Of a DNA stretch of 64,000 nt, positions 19,477 to 28,966 are shown piece by piece; position 1 is the first letter of the stretch, and each line of letters starts with the position of its first letter. Under the pieces are notes generated by a model. The model was not told the origin of the DNA. It searched no databases and saw only the letters and a program-made list of their open reading frames with translations. Made by a program: the position numbers and the translations under genes. This DNA comes from Oleispira sp963933055 (GTDB lineage Bacteria > Pseudomonadota > Gammaproteobacteria > Pseudomonadales > Oceanobacteraceae): NCBI GenBank assembly GCA_963933055.1, contig CAWVSY010000008.1, forward strand, positions 16,641-80,640, in the 5' to 3' direction.

Positions 19477-19953
19477 CTATGTTCTGTCTATTAATAAAGC
19501 AACGGCGTGTACGGAGATGCCTTCTTTGCGGCCTTCAAAGCCGAGTTTTTCTGTGGTGGTTGCTTTGACATTTACTTGATTTAATTCACAGCTAAGATCT
19601 TCTGCGATCCGCTCACGCATGGTATCTATGTGCGGCGCCATTTTCGGCGCTTGGGCAATGATGGTGACATCGACGTTGCCAATTTTATAACCTTGCTCAG
19701 TTACTAACGTCATCACATGTCGTAATAAACCGCGACTATCAGCGCCGGCAAATTCTTCGTCGGTATCAGGAAAATGTTTGCCAATATCCCCTAAGGCACA
19801 CGCACCTAAGAGTGCATCTGATAAAGCATGTAAGGCAACATCACCATCAGAGTGTGCGATTAAACCTTGGCTATAAGGGATCTTAACACCGCCCAGAGTT
19901 ATGAAATCGCCTTCACCAAATTTATGAACATCAAAACCATGACCAATACGCAT
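19477..19953 (-). CDS. ispF: 2-C-methyl-D-erythritol 2,4-cyclodiphosphate synthase
   Basis: MEP-pathway enzyme that releases CMP to form the cyclic diphosphate. Zinc ligands D8, H10 and H42 are visible (GHGFDVHKF, then DVALHAL); HSDGD at 34-38 contributes to substrate binding. It has 158 residues, as usual. It heads the ispF-truD-surE-pcm unit. ispD lies upstream in the same direction but is separated by an unusual 605-bp repeat-filled gap. Confidence 0.97.
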   Translation of the reverse strand: MRIGHGFDVHKFGEGDFITLGGVKIPYSQGLIAHSDGDVALHALSDALLGACALGDIGKHFPDTDEEFAGADSRGLLRHVMTLVTEQGYKIGNVDVTIIAQAPKMAPHIDTMRERIAEDLSCELNQVNVKATTTEKLGFEGRKEGISVHAVALLIDRT

Positions 19954-20040
19954 TATAACTTCTCACATTCGTTTCTATTTACTTAAACGCAATACTTTAT
20001 ATCACCACAATAACTAACACGTGCTTACACTCACCCAACA

Positions 20041-20229
20041 AGTTGAATTTTTTACGGGACGCAGCAAGTACTTATAAAATACATCCATGTATTCTCCCCT
20101 TCGGGCAGCTTCGCTGTTCAAAACATGCTCCTGCAGTTTTGTCCTTGTATGCTCAACGATCACCAGCCGTTACAGGTATTCACGGCGCTGGCGCTCCCTG
20201 TGATCGGATGCCCTGAAAAATTAACTTCT
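20041..20229. repeat. palindromic intergenic element (copy 1)
   Basis: The outer ends are inverted: GTTGAATTTTTTACGGG at the left, and at the right a segment whose complement starts GTTAATTTTTCAGGG. Inside is CGATCAC/GTGATCG (7-bp stem) enclosing a segment with TTACAGGTATTCACGGCG. This inner segment closely resembles 59038-59065 between guaB and guaA. No coding potential. Confidence 0.65.
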
Positions 20230-20357
20230 AGCGCTCACCGCACTCAGACTTTTGCTTATTATATAAGCTAAATTTTAAATAATGCTGAGCAGTTTTTTCT
20301 ATTTACTATACGTCCAACTTCATTTCAAAATAAAATGAAACTTTAATCTTACTTCTA

Positions 20358-20500
20358 TTAAAGCACTTCGCGTATCGGGGTTAGGTGTGTCGTTTTAGGC
20401 CGTCCCTTCACATGGAAGTGAAGGCCGAGTCTACAGGGACGTATTCACGGCGTGCCGTAAAAGGACAAACCTAATGGCGATAGTCAGCGTAGTGCTATTT
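20358..20500. repeat. palindromic intergenic element (copy 2)
   Basis: A long imperfect palindrome. The outer arms are AGCACT (20362-20367) and AGTGCT (20491-20496). Next are TTAGGT (20381) and ACCTAA (20469-20474), then CGTCCC (20401-20406) and GGGACG (20436-20441). Innermost is CCTTCAC/GTGAAGG (20405-20411, 20418-20424), with a small ACGGC-GT-GCCGT hairpin at 20447-20458. The core GACGTATTCACGGCG recurs, in reverse orientation, at 58999-59019, and shorter at 57228-57240. Confidence 0.7.
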
Positions 20501-20558
20501 AGAAACCAAAAACCTAAATGTTTTGTCTCTTATCTTTTTTCTTTTAGCTCTTGTCATT

Positions 20559-21353
20559 TTAGAAGCTGTTCAAATAAAACTCAGCCAACTTCAAATCTTC
20601 AGGACGAGTAATTTTTAAATTATCACTGCGCCCACTCACCAGCTTTGGTTTTGCCCCAGCAAACTCCATAGCCGATGCTTCATCGGTTACTTCAAAGCCT
20701 TCGCTCAATGCTAACTGTAAATTATTTAATAACGATGCTAACGGAAACATCTGCGGCGTCAATGCGTGCCATAGCTGATCACGATCAACTGTGTGATCAA
20801 TTGTACTGCTCATACATTCCGAATTTTCAACAGCAGTACCACGCTTCATCGTATCGCGAACTGGCGTCGCTAAAATGCCACCGTCAGAATAATACTTAAC
20901 CTCAGAAAATAACGTATCAAGATCACCATAAGACAAACAAGGGCGAGCAACATCATGAACCGCAATCCAAGCATCAGATGACGTCTCAATATTTTTAATC
21001 GCAAGCAAAGCATTCAATACCGAATAACAACGCTCGCTACCACCATCAACAACCATAATACGCGGATCTTTTTCGTAACCTCGAGCTAGGCTAATATCTT
21101 GCCAATAAGGGTCACCCTTAGTCACCACTACAACGACTTTATGAAAACCATGAATGACATTATTACGGCTAGTTAGCTGACTCGCCTGATAACTAAGAAG
21201 GTGATCTAACGTAAATTCAATCACCGTTTTCGTGATGCCTTTAACCGTCATGTCTAAATATTGCTTAGGGCGATCCGCCTGCATACGTGAGCCAATACCT
21301 GCAGCAGGTAATACCAACCATGTTTGTGGATATTGCTGATCAGAAACCGGCAT
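20559..21353 (-). CDS. ispD: 2-C-methyl-D-erythritol 4-phosphate cytidylyltransferase
   Basis: Transfers CMP from CTP to methylerythritol phosphate. The nucleotide-binding loop VLPAAGIGSRMQADRPKQYL is at the N-terminus. WIAVHDVARPC carries conserved active-site Asp and Arg, and TDEASAMEF with KITRPEDLKLAE closes the fold. At 264 residues it is longer than the typical 230-240; the extra length includes a Ser/Asn-rich insert (QLTSRNNVIHGFH) near 55-70. It is 18 nt downstream of ftsB, the widespread ftsB-ispD pairing. Confidence 0.95.
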   Translation of the reverse strand: MPVSDQQYPQTWLVLPAAGIGSRMQADRPKQYLDMTVKGITKTVIEFTLDHLLSYQASQLTSRNNVIHGFHKVVVVVTKGDPYWQDISLARGYEKDPRIMVVDGGSERCYSVLNALLAIKNIETSSDAWIAVHDVARPCLSYGDLDTLFSEVKYYSDGGILATPVRDTMKRGTAVENSECMSSTIDHTVDRDQLWHALTPQMFPLASLLNNLQLALSEGFEVTDEASAMEFAGAKPKLVSGRSDNLKITRPEDLKLAEFYLNSF

Positions 21354-21371
21354 TAAAAGTATTCCATTCTT

Positions 21372-21656
21372 TTATTTATCAAGGATCAGGTAAAAGCTTT
21401 CGTCTTTACCAATAAAACCCAAATCTTCACGCGCTTTCTCTTCTATCAAATCATTACCGGCACGCAAATCATCAACTTCCGCCTTTAGCCAATCATTACG
21501 CACTTCCTGAGCGGCAATATCCTGCTCAAGTTCCGCCATTTGCTGCTGCAACTTCCAACTAGCCAGCGTCCCAGTATCATCAAACCAAAAGCGATACTGT
21601 AATACCAGAATACATAAGATAGGCACCGTTAAGGATAAAATCCATTTCCAAGCCAT
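21372..21656 (-). CDS. ftsB: cell division protein FtsB
   Basis: A bitopic septal protein of 94 residues, part of the FtsQLB complex. A short cytoplasmic start (MAWK), one transmembrane segment (about 5-23) and a periplasmic coiled coil (LQQQMAELEQDIAAQEVRND) are followed by the family ending EKAREDLGFIGKDESFYLI. It is followed by ispD after 18 nt. Transcription from eno is likely stopped by the hairpin at 21703-21753, so ftsB should have its own promoter. Confidence 0.93.
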   Translation of the reverse strand: MAWKWILSLTVPILCILVLQYRFWFDDTGTLASWKLQQQMAELEQDIAAQEVRNDWLKAEVDDLRAGNDLIEEKAREDLGFIGKDESFYLILDK

Positions 21657-21702
21657 GTACTTTCCTTCGTCAAAATCAGGTTATCAATGATATCTTAATA
21701 TG

Positions 21703-21753
21703 CAAAAAGGGAAGTGAGTTTTTATCGAAATAAAAATTCAACTTCCCTTTTTT
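21703..21753. terminator. long bidirectional terminator after eno
   Basis: AAAAAGGGAAGT at the left pairs with ACTTCCCTTTTT at the right, with an AT-rich inner stem around a CGAA-type loop. Either strand ends in a run of Ts. On the minus strand it lies 60 bp past the eno stop. Confidence 0.85.
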
Positions 21754-21812
21754 ATGATCTGCAATCAAGGAGCTTAACTTATAAAATTAAGCTAGGTTTT
21801 ATAATCCGAAGA

Positions 21813-23105
21813 TTATTGACCTTTGATTTCTTTCAAACCATTGTAAGGTGCTTTACCTTCCAATTGCTCTTCGATGCGCAATAGACGGTTGTACTTAGAT
21901 ACACGGTCAGAACGGCATAAAGAACCGGTCTTAATCTGGCCAGCACAGGTACCAACCGCCAAATCAGCAATTGTTGTATCTTCAGTTTCACCCGAGCGAT
22001 GAGAGATAACAACAGTATAGCCAGCATCTTTCGCCATCTGAATCGCTTCTAGCGTTTCAGTTAAAGAACCAATCTGATTGAATTTAATCAAGATAGAGTT
22101 AGCAACACCTTTCTCGATGCCTTCTTTCAAGATTTTGGTATTGGTTACGAACAAATCGTCACCTACCAACTGTACTTTTTTGCCTAGGATATCCGTCTGG
22201 TATTTCCAACCATCCCAATCAGACTCGTCCAAACCGTCTTCGATAGAAGCGATTGGGTATACGTCACATAGCTCAGCTAGGTAATCAGAGAACTGGTTAG
22301 AAGTGAAAACCTTACCTTCACCCTTCATGTCATATTTGCCATCAACATAAAACTCAGTCGCTGCGCAATCTAGTGCAAGCGTAATGTCTTTACCCAACTC
22401 ATAACCGGCATTTGCAACGGCTACTTTAATGGCGGCAAGTGCATCAGCGTTAGACGCTAGGTCAGGTGCGAAACCACCTTCGTCACCAACAGAAGTACTC
22501 ATACCCTGTTCGCTTAATACTTTCTTCAAGCTATGGAAGATTTCTGCGCCTGCGCGAAGTGCTTCAGCAAACGTAGGAGCGGCTACCGGTTGCACCATAA
22601 ATTCTTGGATATCAACATTGTTATCAGCGTGCTCGCCACCGTTGATGATGTTCATCATAGGCAATGGCATAGAGTACTGACCCGGAGTACCGTTTAGATC
22701 AGCAATGTGCTCGTATAACTCAACACCTTTTGCAACAGCCGCCGCTTTAGCAGCCGCCAAAGATACAGCCAAGATTGCGTTAGCACCCAAAGTCGCTTTG
22801 TTATCAGTGCCATCTAGTTCAAGCATCTTGTTATCAAGAGCGGATTGATCTAGAGCATCCATACCGATTAGAGCAGGTTTAATCACATCGTTTACATTAG
22901 CAACGGCTTTCAATACACCTTTACCTAAATAGCGGCTTTTATCGCCATCACGTAATTCTAATGCTTCGCGAGAACCGGTCGATGCGCCAGAAGGAGCGCA
23001 AGCTGTGCCGAAAAATCCACCTTCCAAAGTCACGTCAGCTTCAATGGTCGGGTTGCCACGTGAATCCATAACTTCGCGTGCTTTGATATTTATAATGTTA
23101 GCCAT
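21813..23105 (-). CDS. eno: enolase
   Basis: Interconverts 2-phosphoglycerate and phosphoenolpyruvate; it can also be part of the RNA degradosome. Motifs present: the start ANIINIKAREVMDSRGNPT, SGASTGSREALELRD, and metal ligands in LALDCAATEF and PIASIEDGLDESDW. LVGDDLFVTN and the signature ILIKFNQIGSLTET, with VISHRSGETEDT, follow. The ATG at 23105 gives the canonical N-terminus (430 aa), with CGGAG upstream. The frame is open for 19 more codons but these are not conserved. It is downstream of pyrG, without the kdsA seen between them in Pseudomonas. Confidence 0.98.
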   Translation of the reverse strand: MANIINIKAREVMDSRGNPTIEADVTLEGGFFGTACAPSGASTGSREALELRDGDKSRYLGKGVLKAVANVNDVIKPALIGMDALDQSALDNKMLELDGTDNKATLGANAILAVSLAAAKAAAVAKGVELYEHIADLNGTPGQYSMPLPMMNIINGGEHADNNVDIQEFMVQPVAAPTFAEALRAGAEIFHSLKKVLSEQGMSTSVGDEGGFAPDLASNADALAAIKVAVANAGYELGKDITLALDCAATEFYVDGKYDMKGEGKVFTSNQFSDYLAELCDVYPIASIEDGLDESDWDGWKYQTDILGKKVQLVGDDLFVTNTKILKEGIEKGVANSILIKFNQIGSLTETLEAIQMAKDAGYTVVISHRSGETEDTTIADLAVGTCAGQIKTGSLCRSDRVSKYNRLLRIEEQLEGKAPYNGLKEIKGQ

Positions 23106-23231
23106 GTAACTATATTCTCCGTAATTTAATCTTGTTGCGCCGCGGATACGAATAACGATCAACGCGGCATGCTCAAATGTTTAAACAGTTTTAACTTAAT
23201 TCAGGCTGCTTCTATTAATATGAACTATTAA

Positions 23232-24854
23232 TTAGGCTTTGTGTTCAATCGCCGCATTAATGAAAGCACTGAATAATCCATGTCCATGACGTGGGGTCGA
23301 TGTAAATTCTGGGTGGAACTGACAACCCACAAACCATGGATGATCAACCACTTCCACAACTTCAACCAAATCGCCGTCGATAGAACGGCCCGCAATACGT
23401 AAACCGGCTTTTTCAAGTTCAGCAATAATAGTCGCGTTCACTTCATAGCGGTGACGGTGGCGTTCATTAACCACTTCCTGGCCATAAGCCAATGCGGTAT
23501 TTGAACCTTCGGTTAAGCGACATTCTTGTGCGCCTAAACGCATCGTGCCACCTAAATCAGAACTGGTATCACGTACTTCGGTATTACCCGTTGCGTCCGT
23601 CCATTCTGTGATCAAACCAACCACTGGATGTGTAGTATCGGCATCAAATTCGGTCGAGTGAGCGTCTTTCCAACCTACGACATTTCGGGCGAATTCAATA
23701 ACAGCAGACTGCATACCTAAACAAATACCTAAGAAAGGTACCTTGTTTTCACGAGCAAACTGAACCGTGCGAATTTTACCTTCAACACCACGATGACCAA
23801 AGCCACCTGGTACTAAGATCGCATCTTTGCCTTTTAGAATATCCGTACCTTGACGCTCAATCACTTCCGCATCAATAAACTGGATATTTACTTTGGCTTT
23901 ATGATGAATACCGGCGTGATCGATTGCTTCGATCAACGACTTATAAGCATCCAATAGCTCCATGTATTTACCCACCATAGCGATGTTGACCTGCTTTTCA
24001 GGATTCAACTTGGCATCAATTACTTGATCCCAATCGCTAAGGTCTGGCTCATGACAGCTTAAATCGAATTTTTCAACGATCAGATCATCAAGACCAGCTT
24101 CGTGTAAAACGCCTGGAATCTTGTAGATGGTATCAGCGTCTTCCAATGGAATAACGGCACGCTCTTCAACGTTGGTGAACAAAGAGATTTTACGTAAAGA
24201 AGACGCATCAATTTTATGGTCGCTACGACAGATCAATACATCTGGCTGTAAACCAATGGTGCGCATTTCTTTAACAGAATGCTGTGTTGGCTTAGTCTTA
24301 GTCTCGCCTGCCGTTGCAATGTAAGGAACAAGCGTTAAGTGCACCGATAATGCGCGCTTAGAGCCCAATTCAACTTTCATTTGACGAACAGCTTCAAGGA
24401 AAGGCTGTGATTCGATATCACCTACCGTGCCGCCAATCTCAACCAAAGCAACATCAGAACCTTCAGCACCGTCCATCACGCGACGCTTAATTTCGTCAGT
24501 GATATGAGGAATTACCTGAACCGTGCCACCTAAATAATCACCACGACGTTCTTTAGCAAGAACATCGGTATAGATACGGCCCGTAGTAAAGTTATTACGA
24601 CGTGACATCTTAGTATTGATGAAACGCTCGTAGTGACCCAAATCTAAGTCAGTTTCAGCACCATCTTCGGTGACGAATACTTCACCGTGCTGAAACGGGC
24701 TCATGGTGCCCGGATCGACGTTAATATAGGGGTCCAATTTCAGCATTGTGACTTTAAGGCCACGTGCTTCAAGAATTGCGGCTAATGAAGCCGATGCGAT
24801 GCCTTTTCCTAACGAGGAAACAACACCGCCCGTGACAAAAATAAAACGTGTCAT
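23232..24854 (-). CDS. pyrG: CTP synthase
   Basis: Aminates UTP to CTP with glutamine. The N-terminal synthetase domain opens TRFIFVTGGVVSSLGKG (P-loop) and has the DLGHYERF segment. The C-terminal class I glutaminase has its nucleophile in FLGICLGMQ (about Cys 376) and the catalytic His-Glu in CQFHPEFTSTP. It has 540 residues, as usual. It lies 126 bp upstream of eno in the same direction; co-transcription is likely. Confidence 0.98.
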   Translation of the reverse strand: MTRFIFVTGGVVSSLGKGIASASLAAILEARGLKVTMLKLDPYINVDPGTMSPFQHGEVFVTEDGAETDLDLGHYERFINTKMSRRNNFTTGRIYTDVLAKERRGDYLGGTVQVIPHITDEIKRRVMDGAEGSDVALVEIGGTVGDIESQPFLEAVRQMKVELGSKRALSVHLTLVPYIATAGETKTKPTQHSVKEMRTIGLQPDVLICRSDHKIDASSLRKISLFTNVEERAVIPLEDADTIYKIPGVLHEAGLDDLIVEKFDLSCHEPDLSDWDQVIDAKLNPEKQVNIAMVGKYMELLDAYKSLIEAIDHAGIHHKAKVNIQFIDAEVIERQGTDILKGKDAILVPGGFGHRGVEGKIRTVQFARENKVPFLGICLGMQSAVIEFARNVVGWKDAHSTEFDADTTHPVVGLITEWTDATGNTEVRDTSSDLGGTMRLGAQECRLTEGSNTALAYGQEVVNERHRHRYEVNATIIAELEKAGLRIAGRSIDGDLVEVVEVVDHPWFVGCQFHPEFTSTPRHGHGLFSAFINAAIEHKA

Positions 24855-25088
24855 ACAGGATCCGGGAACTGGAGAAGAATGTTAAATTACAGAACGCAAG
24901 ATTCTGTACAAGATGGCGCTACATTATACGGATTTTGGCCCTTACGGACAAATGAAACTTGTATCAAATGGTTAAAAAGTGTCGAAACTTGTATTATCTG
25001 TTCTAACAGCGATTAACCAACCTATATTGCCTATTTGCGTTCACCTAATATTTACGAAAGCTTTATAAACGCTTTCAAAAAGAGACCT

Positions 25089-26054
25089 ATGAATCATTCA
25101 AGTATTGAAGTGGCAAATAAGCAAGGATTTGCTTATGCCATTGGCGCAGCACTGCTCTTTTCCTGCAAGCCCATTATTATTAAATGGGCCTACAGTTATG
25201 GTATTGATGCACTAAGCCTGATGCTATTACGTATGATACTGGCATTACCGGTTTATCTATTAATTGGCACGATCATCATTCGTAAAAGAAACATCAAACT
25301 CCCCGCGAAGCACTGGCTATCAGCCGCTTTCGTGGGCTTATTTGGTTATTACCTTGCGACACTGCTAGATTTGAAAGGCTTGGAACTGGCAAATGCACAG
25401 CTGGAAAGGATTATTTTGTACGCGTACCCCACACTTGTTGTCGTGCTGGGGGCAATAATTTTCAAGCACAAAGTCACCAAGCAACAAATAGGCGCATTGG
25501 TATTATGTTATGCCGGTATTATTTGTATTTTCTTACAAGACTTAAGCCTGCAGGGTAAACAGGTAATAGAAGGAAGCTTATTAATTTTATTGAGCGCGCT
25601 CTCTTATGCTATTTATATGCTGTTCAGCAAAAAACACATAGACCGCCTTGGCAGCTTATTATTTACCTGCATTTCAATGACCAGTGCAACGTTCGCAACC
25701 ATCATTCATACCAGTATTGCTCTATCATATGGCGAATTAAATCCCAATGAATGGGTGCTTAGTAATGAACTGATGGCCATCGTATTATTACTCACTTTCG
25801 CCGCGACGATTGTACCTTCCTTTATGATTAGCGAAGCAGTGAGTCGAATCGGCGCTGCCAATGCGGCATTAACAGGCACTGTAGGCCCCATTATGACCAG
25901 CATTATGGCGGTGGCCTTATTGGGTGAGATCTTTACTCTGCATCATGGTATCGGCATGGTTTTAGTGATTCTAGGCGTCAGTCGCTTGAAGCCCAAAACA
26001 ATACCGGCACAAAAACAGCCAGAAAAGAAACAGACTGCTGAAGGAAGCCAATAA
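25089..26054 (+). CDS. EamA/DMT-family transporter
   Basis: About ten transmembrane helices in two EamA repeats, starting GFAYAIGAALLFSCKPIIIK, with the second half from about 165 (LILLSALSYAIYMLFSKKH). The family covers metabolite exporters of unknown substrate. The ATG at 25089 follows an AGAGA stretch. An in-frame TTG at 25035 would add 18 unconserved residues. Only one base separates its stop from the next gene, so the two form an operon; a link between export and glycosylation is conceivable but speculative. Confidence 0.85.
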   Translation: MNHSSIEVANKQGFAYAIGAALLFSCKPIIIKWAYSYGIDALSLMLLRMILALPVYLLIGTIIIRKRNIKLPAKHWLSAAFVGLFGYYLATLLDLKGLELANAQLERIILYAYPTLVVVLGAIIFKHKVTKQQIGALVLCYAGIICIFLQDLSLQGKQVIEGSLLILLSALSYAIYMLFSKKHIDRLGSLLFTCISMTSATFATIIHTSIALSYGELNPNEWVLSNELMAIVLLLTFAATIVPSFMISEAVSRIGAANAALTGTVGPIMTSIMAVALLGEIFTLHHGIGMVLVILGVSRLKPKTIPAQKQPEKKQTAEGSQ

Positions 26055-26055
26055 A

Positions 26056-27372
26056 ATGAGCAACATCATGCAGGTATTAATCATTGGCTATGTATGGCCT
26101 GAACCTAACTCATCAGCGGCGGGTAGCCGCATGATGCAGTTAATTACAGCCATGCGTGCACAAAACTGGCAAGTCACTTTCTCTAGTCCAGCTCAACCCA
26201 GTGATCACATGGCTGATCTAACCCAGCACGGCGTGCCATGCCAAGCAATCGAGTTGAATAACGGAAGCTTCGATCAGTACATTAGTGATTTAAATCCAAA
26301 CATAGTGATTTTTGATCGTTTTATGATGGAAGAACAGTTTGCTTGGCGAGTCGAAAAGTTTTGCCCTACGGCTTTGCGTATTTTGAATACCGAAGATTTA
26401 CACAGTTTGCGTGAAGCCCGTCAGAAAGCGCTAAAAAAAGGCGAATACTTTGAGCTTTCTAATTCAGATCCCGCTAATTCAGAACAAATAGCACAATACC
26501 TGCATTCCGATTTAGCCATTAGAGAAGTCGCGGCTATTTTTCGCAGTGATTTAACACTGATGATTTCCCCCATAGAGGTTGAACTATTAACCGAACATTT
26601 TCAGGTACCAAAGCAACAACTTATGTATCTGCCTTTTATGCTCGACCCCTTATCAAAAAAAGAGATAGAACAACTTCCTAGTTTTGAAGAGCGAGAACAT
26701 TTCATTAGCATCGGTAACTTTCGCCACGCACCCAACTGGGATGTTGTTTTGCAATTGAAACAACACATCTGGCCACTGATTCGACAGCAGCTCCCCAAAG
26801 CAGAAATGCATATTTATGGTGCCTATCCACCACCTAAAGCAACACAGCTGCATAATGCAAAGCAAGGTTTTCATATTAAAGGCTGGGCGGAAGATGCCAA
26901 AACCGTGATGAAAAGTGCTCGTTTATGCTTAGCCCCGATACGCTTTGGCGCAGGAATTAAAGGTAAATTGAGTGATGCCATGGAATGCGGCACTCCCAGC
27001 ATCACAACCGAACTTGGCAGCGAAGGCATGCTCATTAATGATTCAAATAAGAACGGTAATGGCGGCTGGAACGGCGAGATTATTAACAGCCAACAAATGA
27101 TCGAGAATCCTCAAGTCTTTGCCGATGCCGCAATAAAAGCCTACCAAGATGAAGCGATGTTTATTCGCTATCAGAAAAATGGATTTGAGATTTTAGCCCA
27201 GCAATACGATAAAAATTACTGGCAAGAACTCTTTGTTAACCGCCTAACCGAGCAATATAAAAATTTGCAGGTTACTAGAGGACATAATTTTTTCGGATTG
27301 ATGCTGCGACACCATTCAATGAAAAGTACGCAATATATGGCACAGTGGATTGAGGCTAAAAATAAACATTAG
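26056..27372 (+). CDS. GT-B-fold glycosyltransferase (GT4-like)
   Basis: 438 residues. The N-terminal Rossmann half starts QVLIIGYVWPEPNSSAAGSR, with a conserved-looking SAAGSRMMQL segment. The C-terminal half has the GT4 donor site: FISIGNFRHAPNWD, then FHIKGWAEDAKTVMKSARLC, then GAGIKGKLSDAMECGTPSI, where the Glu-rich loop binds the nucleotide-sugar phosphate. No signal peptide or membrane helix; cytoplasmic. GAAGGAAG lies upstream, inside the preceding gene. Donor and acceptor are unknown. No other surface-polysaccharide genes are nearby. Confidence 0.82.
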   Translation: MSNIMQVLIIGYVWPEPNSSAAGSRMMQLITAMRAQNWQVTFSSPAQPSDHMADLTQHGVPCQAIELNNGSFDQYISDLNPNIVIFDRFMMEEQFAWRVEKFCPTALRILNTEDLHSLREARQKALKKGEYFELSNSDPANSEQIAQYLHSDLAIREVAAIFRSDLTLMISPIEVELLTEHFQVPKQQLMYLPFMLDPLSKKEIEQLPSFEEREHFISIGNFRHAPNWDVVLQLKQHIWPLIRQQLPKAEMHIYGAYPPPKATQLHNAKQGFHIKGWAEDAKTVMKSARLCLAPIRFGAGIKGKLSDAMECGTPSITTELGSEGMLINDSNKNGNGGWNGEIINSQQMIENPQVFADAAIKAYQDEAMFIRYQKNGFEILAQQYDKNYWQELFVNRLTEQYKNLQVTRGHNFFGLMLRHHSMKSTQYMAQWIEAKNKH

Positions 27373-27430
27373 CCTCAAATCATGACCAAACGGAAACGAC
27401 ATTTATTAATCGCTGCTACAGAGCAACCAT

Positions 27431-28639
27431 TTAAATGCTTACGTCTATTGCCTCAATCACATGCAAGGCTTTACGACGGGCGTGCCCAACTTCAGTACCA
27501 CGAGCAAGAGCAACCCCCATGCGGCGCTGCCCTGAAACTTCGGGCTTACCAAAAATTCGTAACTGAGTATTGATTTCCGCCAAGGCTTTATCCAAGCCAG
27601 AGTAACGGATATTTTTGCTCTCTCCTTCCACCAGCAGTACCGCTGATGCAGAAGGTCCGTGCTGAACAATATTCGGAATAGGCAATCCTAAAATAGCGCG
27701 TACGTGCAATGCAAACTGAGAAAGGTCCTGAGAGATCAGCGTCACTAACCCAGTATCGTGAGGACGTGGCGATACCTCACTAAAAATAACATCATCGCCT
27801 TTAATGAATAGCTCAACACCAAATAAGCCACAGCCACCCAATTCAGTGGTTACTTTTTCTGCCATCTCTTGCGCACGTTTCAGCGCAATATCAGACATGG
27901 CTTGCGGTTGCCAAGATTCTTGGTAATCCCCATTCTCTTGACGATGCCCAATAGGTTGGCAGAAACTGGTTGTTAAGCTGCCATCTTTTGCTGCCGCCAA
28001 GTCGACATGACGGATTGTTAATAAAGTGATTTCATAATCAAAATCAACAAAACCTTCCACAATAACCTTCCCGGCACCCGCACGACCACCTTCTTGTGCG
28101 TAATCCCAAGCGGCATCAATTTCAGCAAGATCTTTTAAGGTACTCTGGCCTTTGCCTGAAGAACTCATGATCGGTTTTACCACACACGGCACACCAATCT
28201 TATTGATTGCGCCAATAAAATCTTCTTTATTATCTGCAAAAATATAAGGTGATGTTGGAACCGATAACGTCTCTGCCGCTAGGCGACGAATCCCTTCACG
28301 ATTCATAGTAAGCTGAGTTGCTCGTGCACTTGGAACAACATTAAATCCTTGCTGTTCTAGCGACGCTAAAGTGTCTGTCGCAATGGCTTCAATTTCAGGG
28401 ATAATATAATCAGGCTGTTCACTTTTTATGATGCTCTCTAATGCTTCACCATCTAACATGCTTAGCGTATAGCTACGATCAGCAACCTGCATTGCAGGGG
28501 CGTTATCATAGCGATCAAGAGCGATCACCTCACAGCCCAAACGCTGAAACTCAATTGCAACTTCTTTGCCTAATTCCCCAGCACCACATAATAAAACTTT
28601 GGTTGCAGAAGCGGAGAAAGGTGTGCCTAAAACGGTCAT
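27431..28639 (-). CDS. purT: formate-dependent phosphoribosylglycinamide formyltransferase (PurT)
   Basis: ATP-grasp enzyme that makes formyl-GAR from formate in purine synthesis, bypassing folate. Its start VLGTPFSASATKVLLCGAGELGKEVAIE is characteristic (split: VLGTPFSASATKVLLCGAG). The ATP-grasp region includes PCVVKPIMSSSGKGQS and the metal site FGVELFIKGDDVIFSEVSPR. RPHDTGLVTL and the C-terminal RRMGVALARG complete the match. The ATG at 28639 with TAGGAT upstream is preferred over one eight codons earlier. It is convergent with the glycosyltransferase. Confidence 0.95.
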   Translation of the reverse strand: MTVLGTPFSASATKVLLCGAGELGKEVAIEFQRLGCEVIALDRYDNAPAMQVADRSYTLSMLDGEALESIIKSEQPDYIIPEIEAIATDTLASLEQQGFNVVPSARATQLTMNREGIRRLAAETLSVPTSPYIFADNKEDFIGAINKIGVPCVVKPIMSSSGKGQSTLKDLAEIDAAWDYAQEGGRAGAGKVIVEGFVDFDYEITLLTIRHVDLAAAKDGSLTTSFCQPIGHRQENGDYQESWQPQAMSDIALKRAQEMAEKVTTELGGCGLFGVELFIKGDDVIFSEVSPRPHDTGLVTLISQDLSQFALHVRAILGLPIPNIVQHGPSASAVLLVEGESKNIRYSGLDKALAEINTQLRIFGKPEVSGQRRMGVALARGTEVGHARRKALHVIEAIDVSI

Positions 28640-28714
28640 AATACATCCTAATATTTTGAACAACGGCTAGTTAATAAAATACAATTTACATACTTATTAA
28701 AAATAATTAGCCAA

Positions 28715-28942
28715 TTAAAACTTCATCACATTGCCGCTCTCTAGCTCTCGTTCAGCGACTTTTTTCATTACATCTTTACGTGCTTCATTATCCATTGCAC
28801 CCCAGCCTACAATTTCATCACAGGTGCGATAACAACCTAAGCAAACGTCTTGTTCATCAAGACAGCAAATATAAACACAAGGCGACTTAACAACCTCTGT
28901 AGCCTGACTACTGACAGCAGCCTGCTTATTTTTAGCATCCAC
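28715..28942 (-). CDS. DUF1289 small cysteine-rich protein
   Basis: 75 residues with the family pattern SPCVYICCLDEQDVCLGCYR followed by T-C-D-E-I-x-x-W. Cysteines are at 22, 26, 27, 34, 37 and 41. The spacing suggests metal or Fe-S binding, but function is unknown. It is 24 bp downstream of the gamma-carbonic-anhydrase-like gene in the same direction, so probably co-transcribed with it. Confidence 0.88.
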   Translation of the reverse strand: MDAKNKQAAVSSQATEVVKSPCVYICCLDEQDVCLGCYRTCDEIVGWGAMDNEARKDVMKKVAERELESGNVMKF

Positions 28943-28966
28943 AAAGAAGCCCTTCTATTTTCTAAT

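Larger units (their letters stand above)
19954..20558. other. gene-free gap filled with intergenic palindromic repeats
   Basis: No convincing coding frame. It holds two adjacent palindromic elements, listed separately at 20041-20229 and 20358-20500. In many relatives ispD and ispF are adjacent or much closer, so the gap looks like expansion by repeat insertion (inference). Confidence 0.75.

Noticed and set aside
27382..27573. 63-codon plus-strand frame after the glycosyltransferase
   Set aside because: Mostly antisense to the conserved end of purT.
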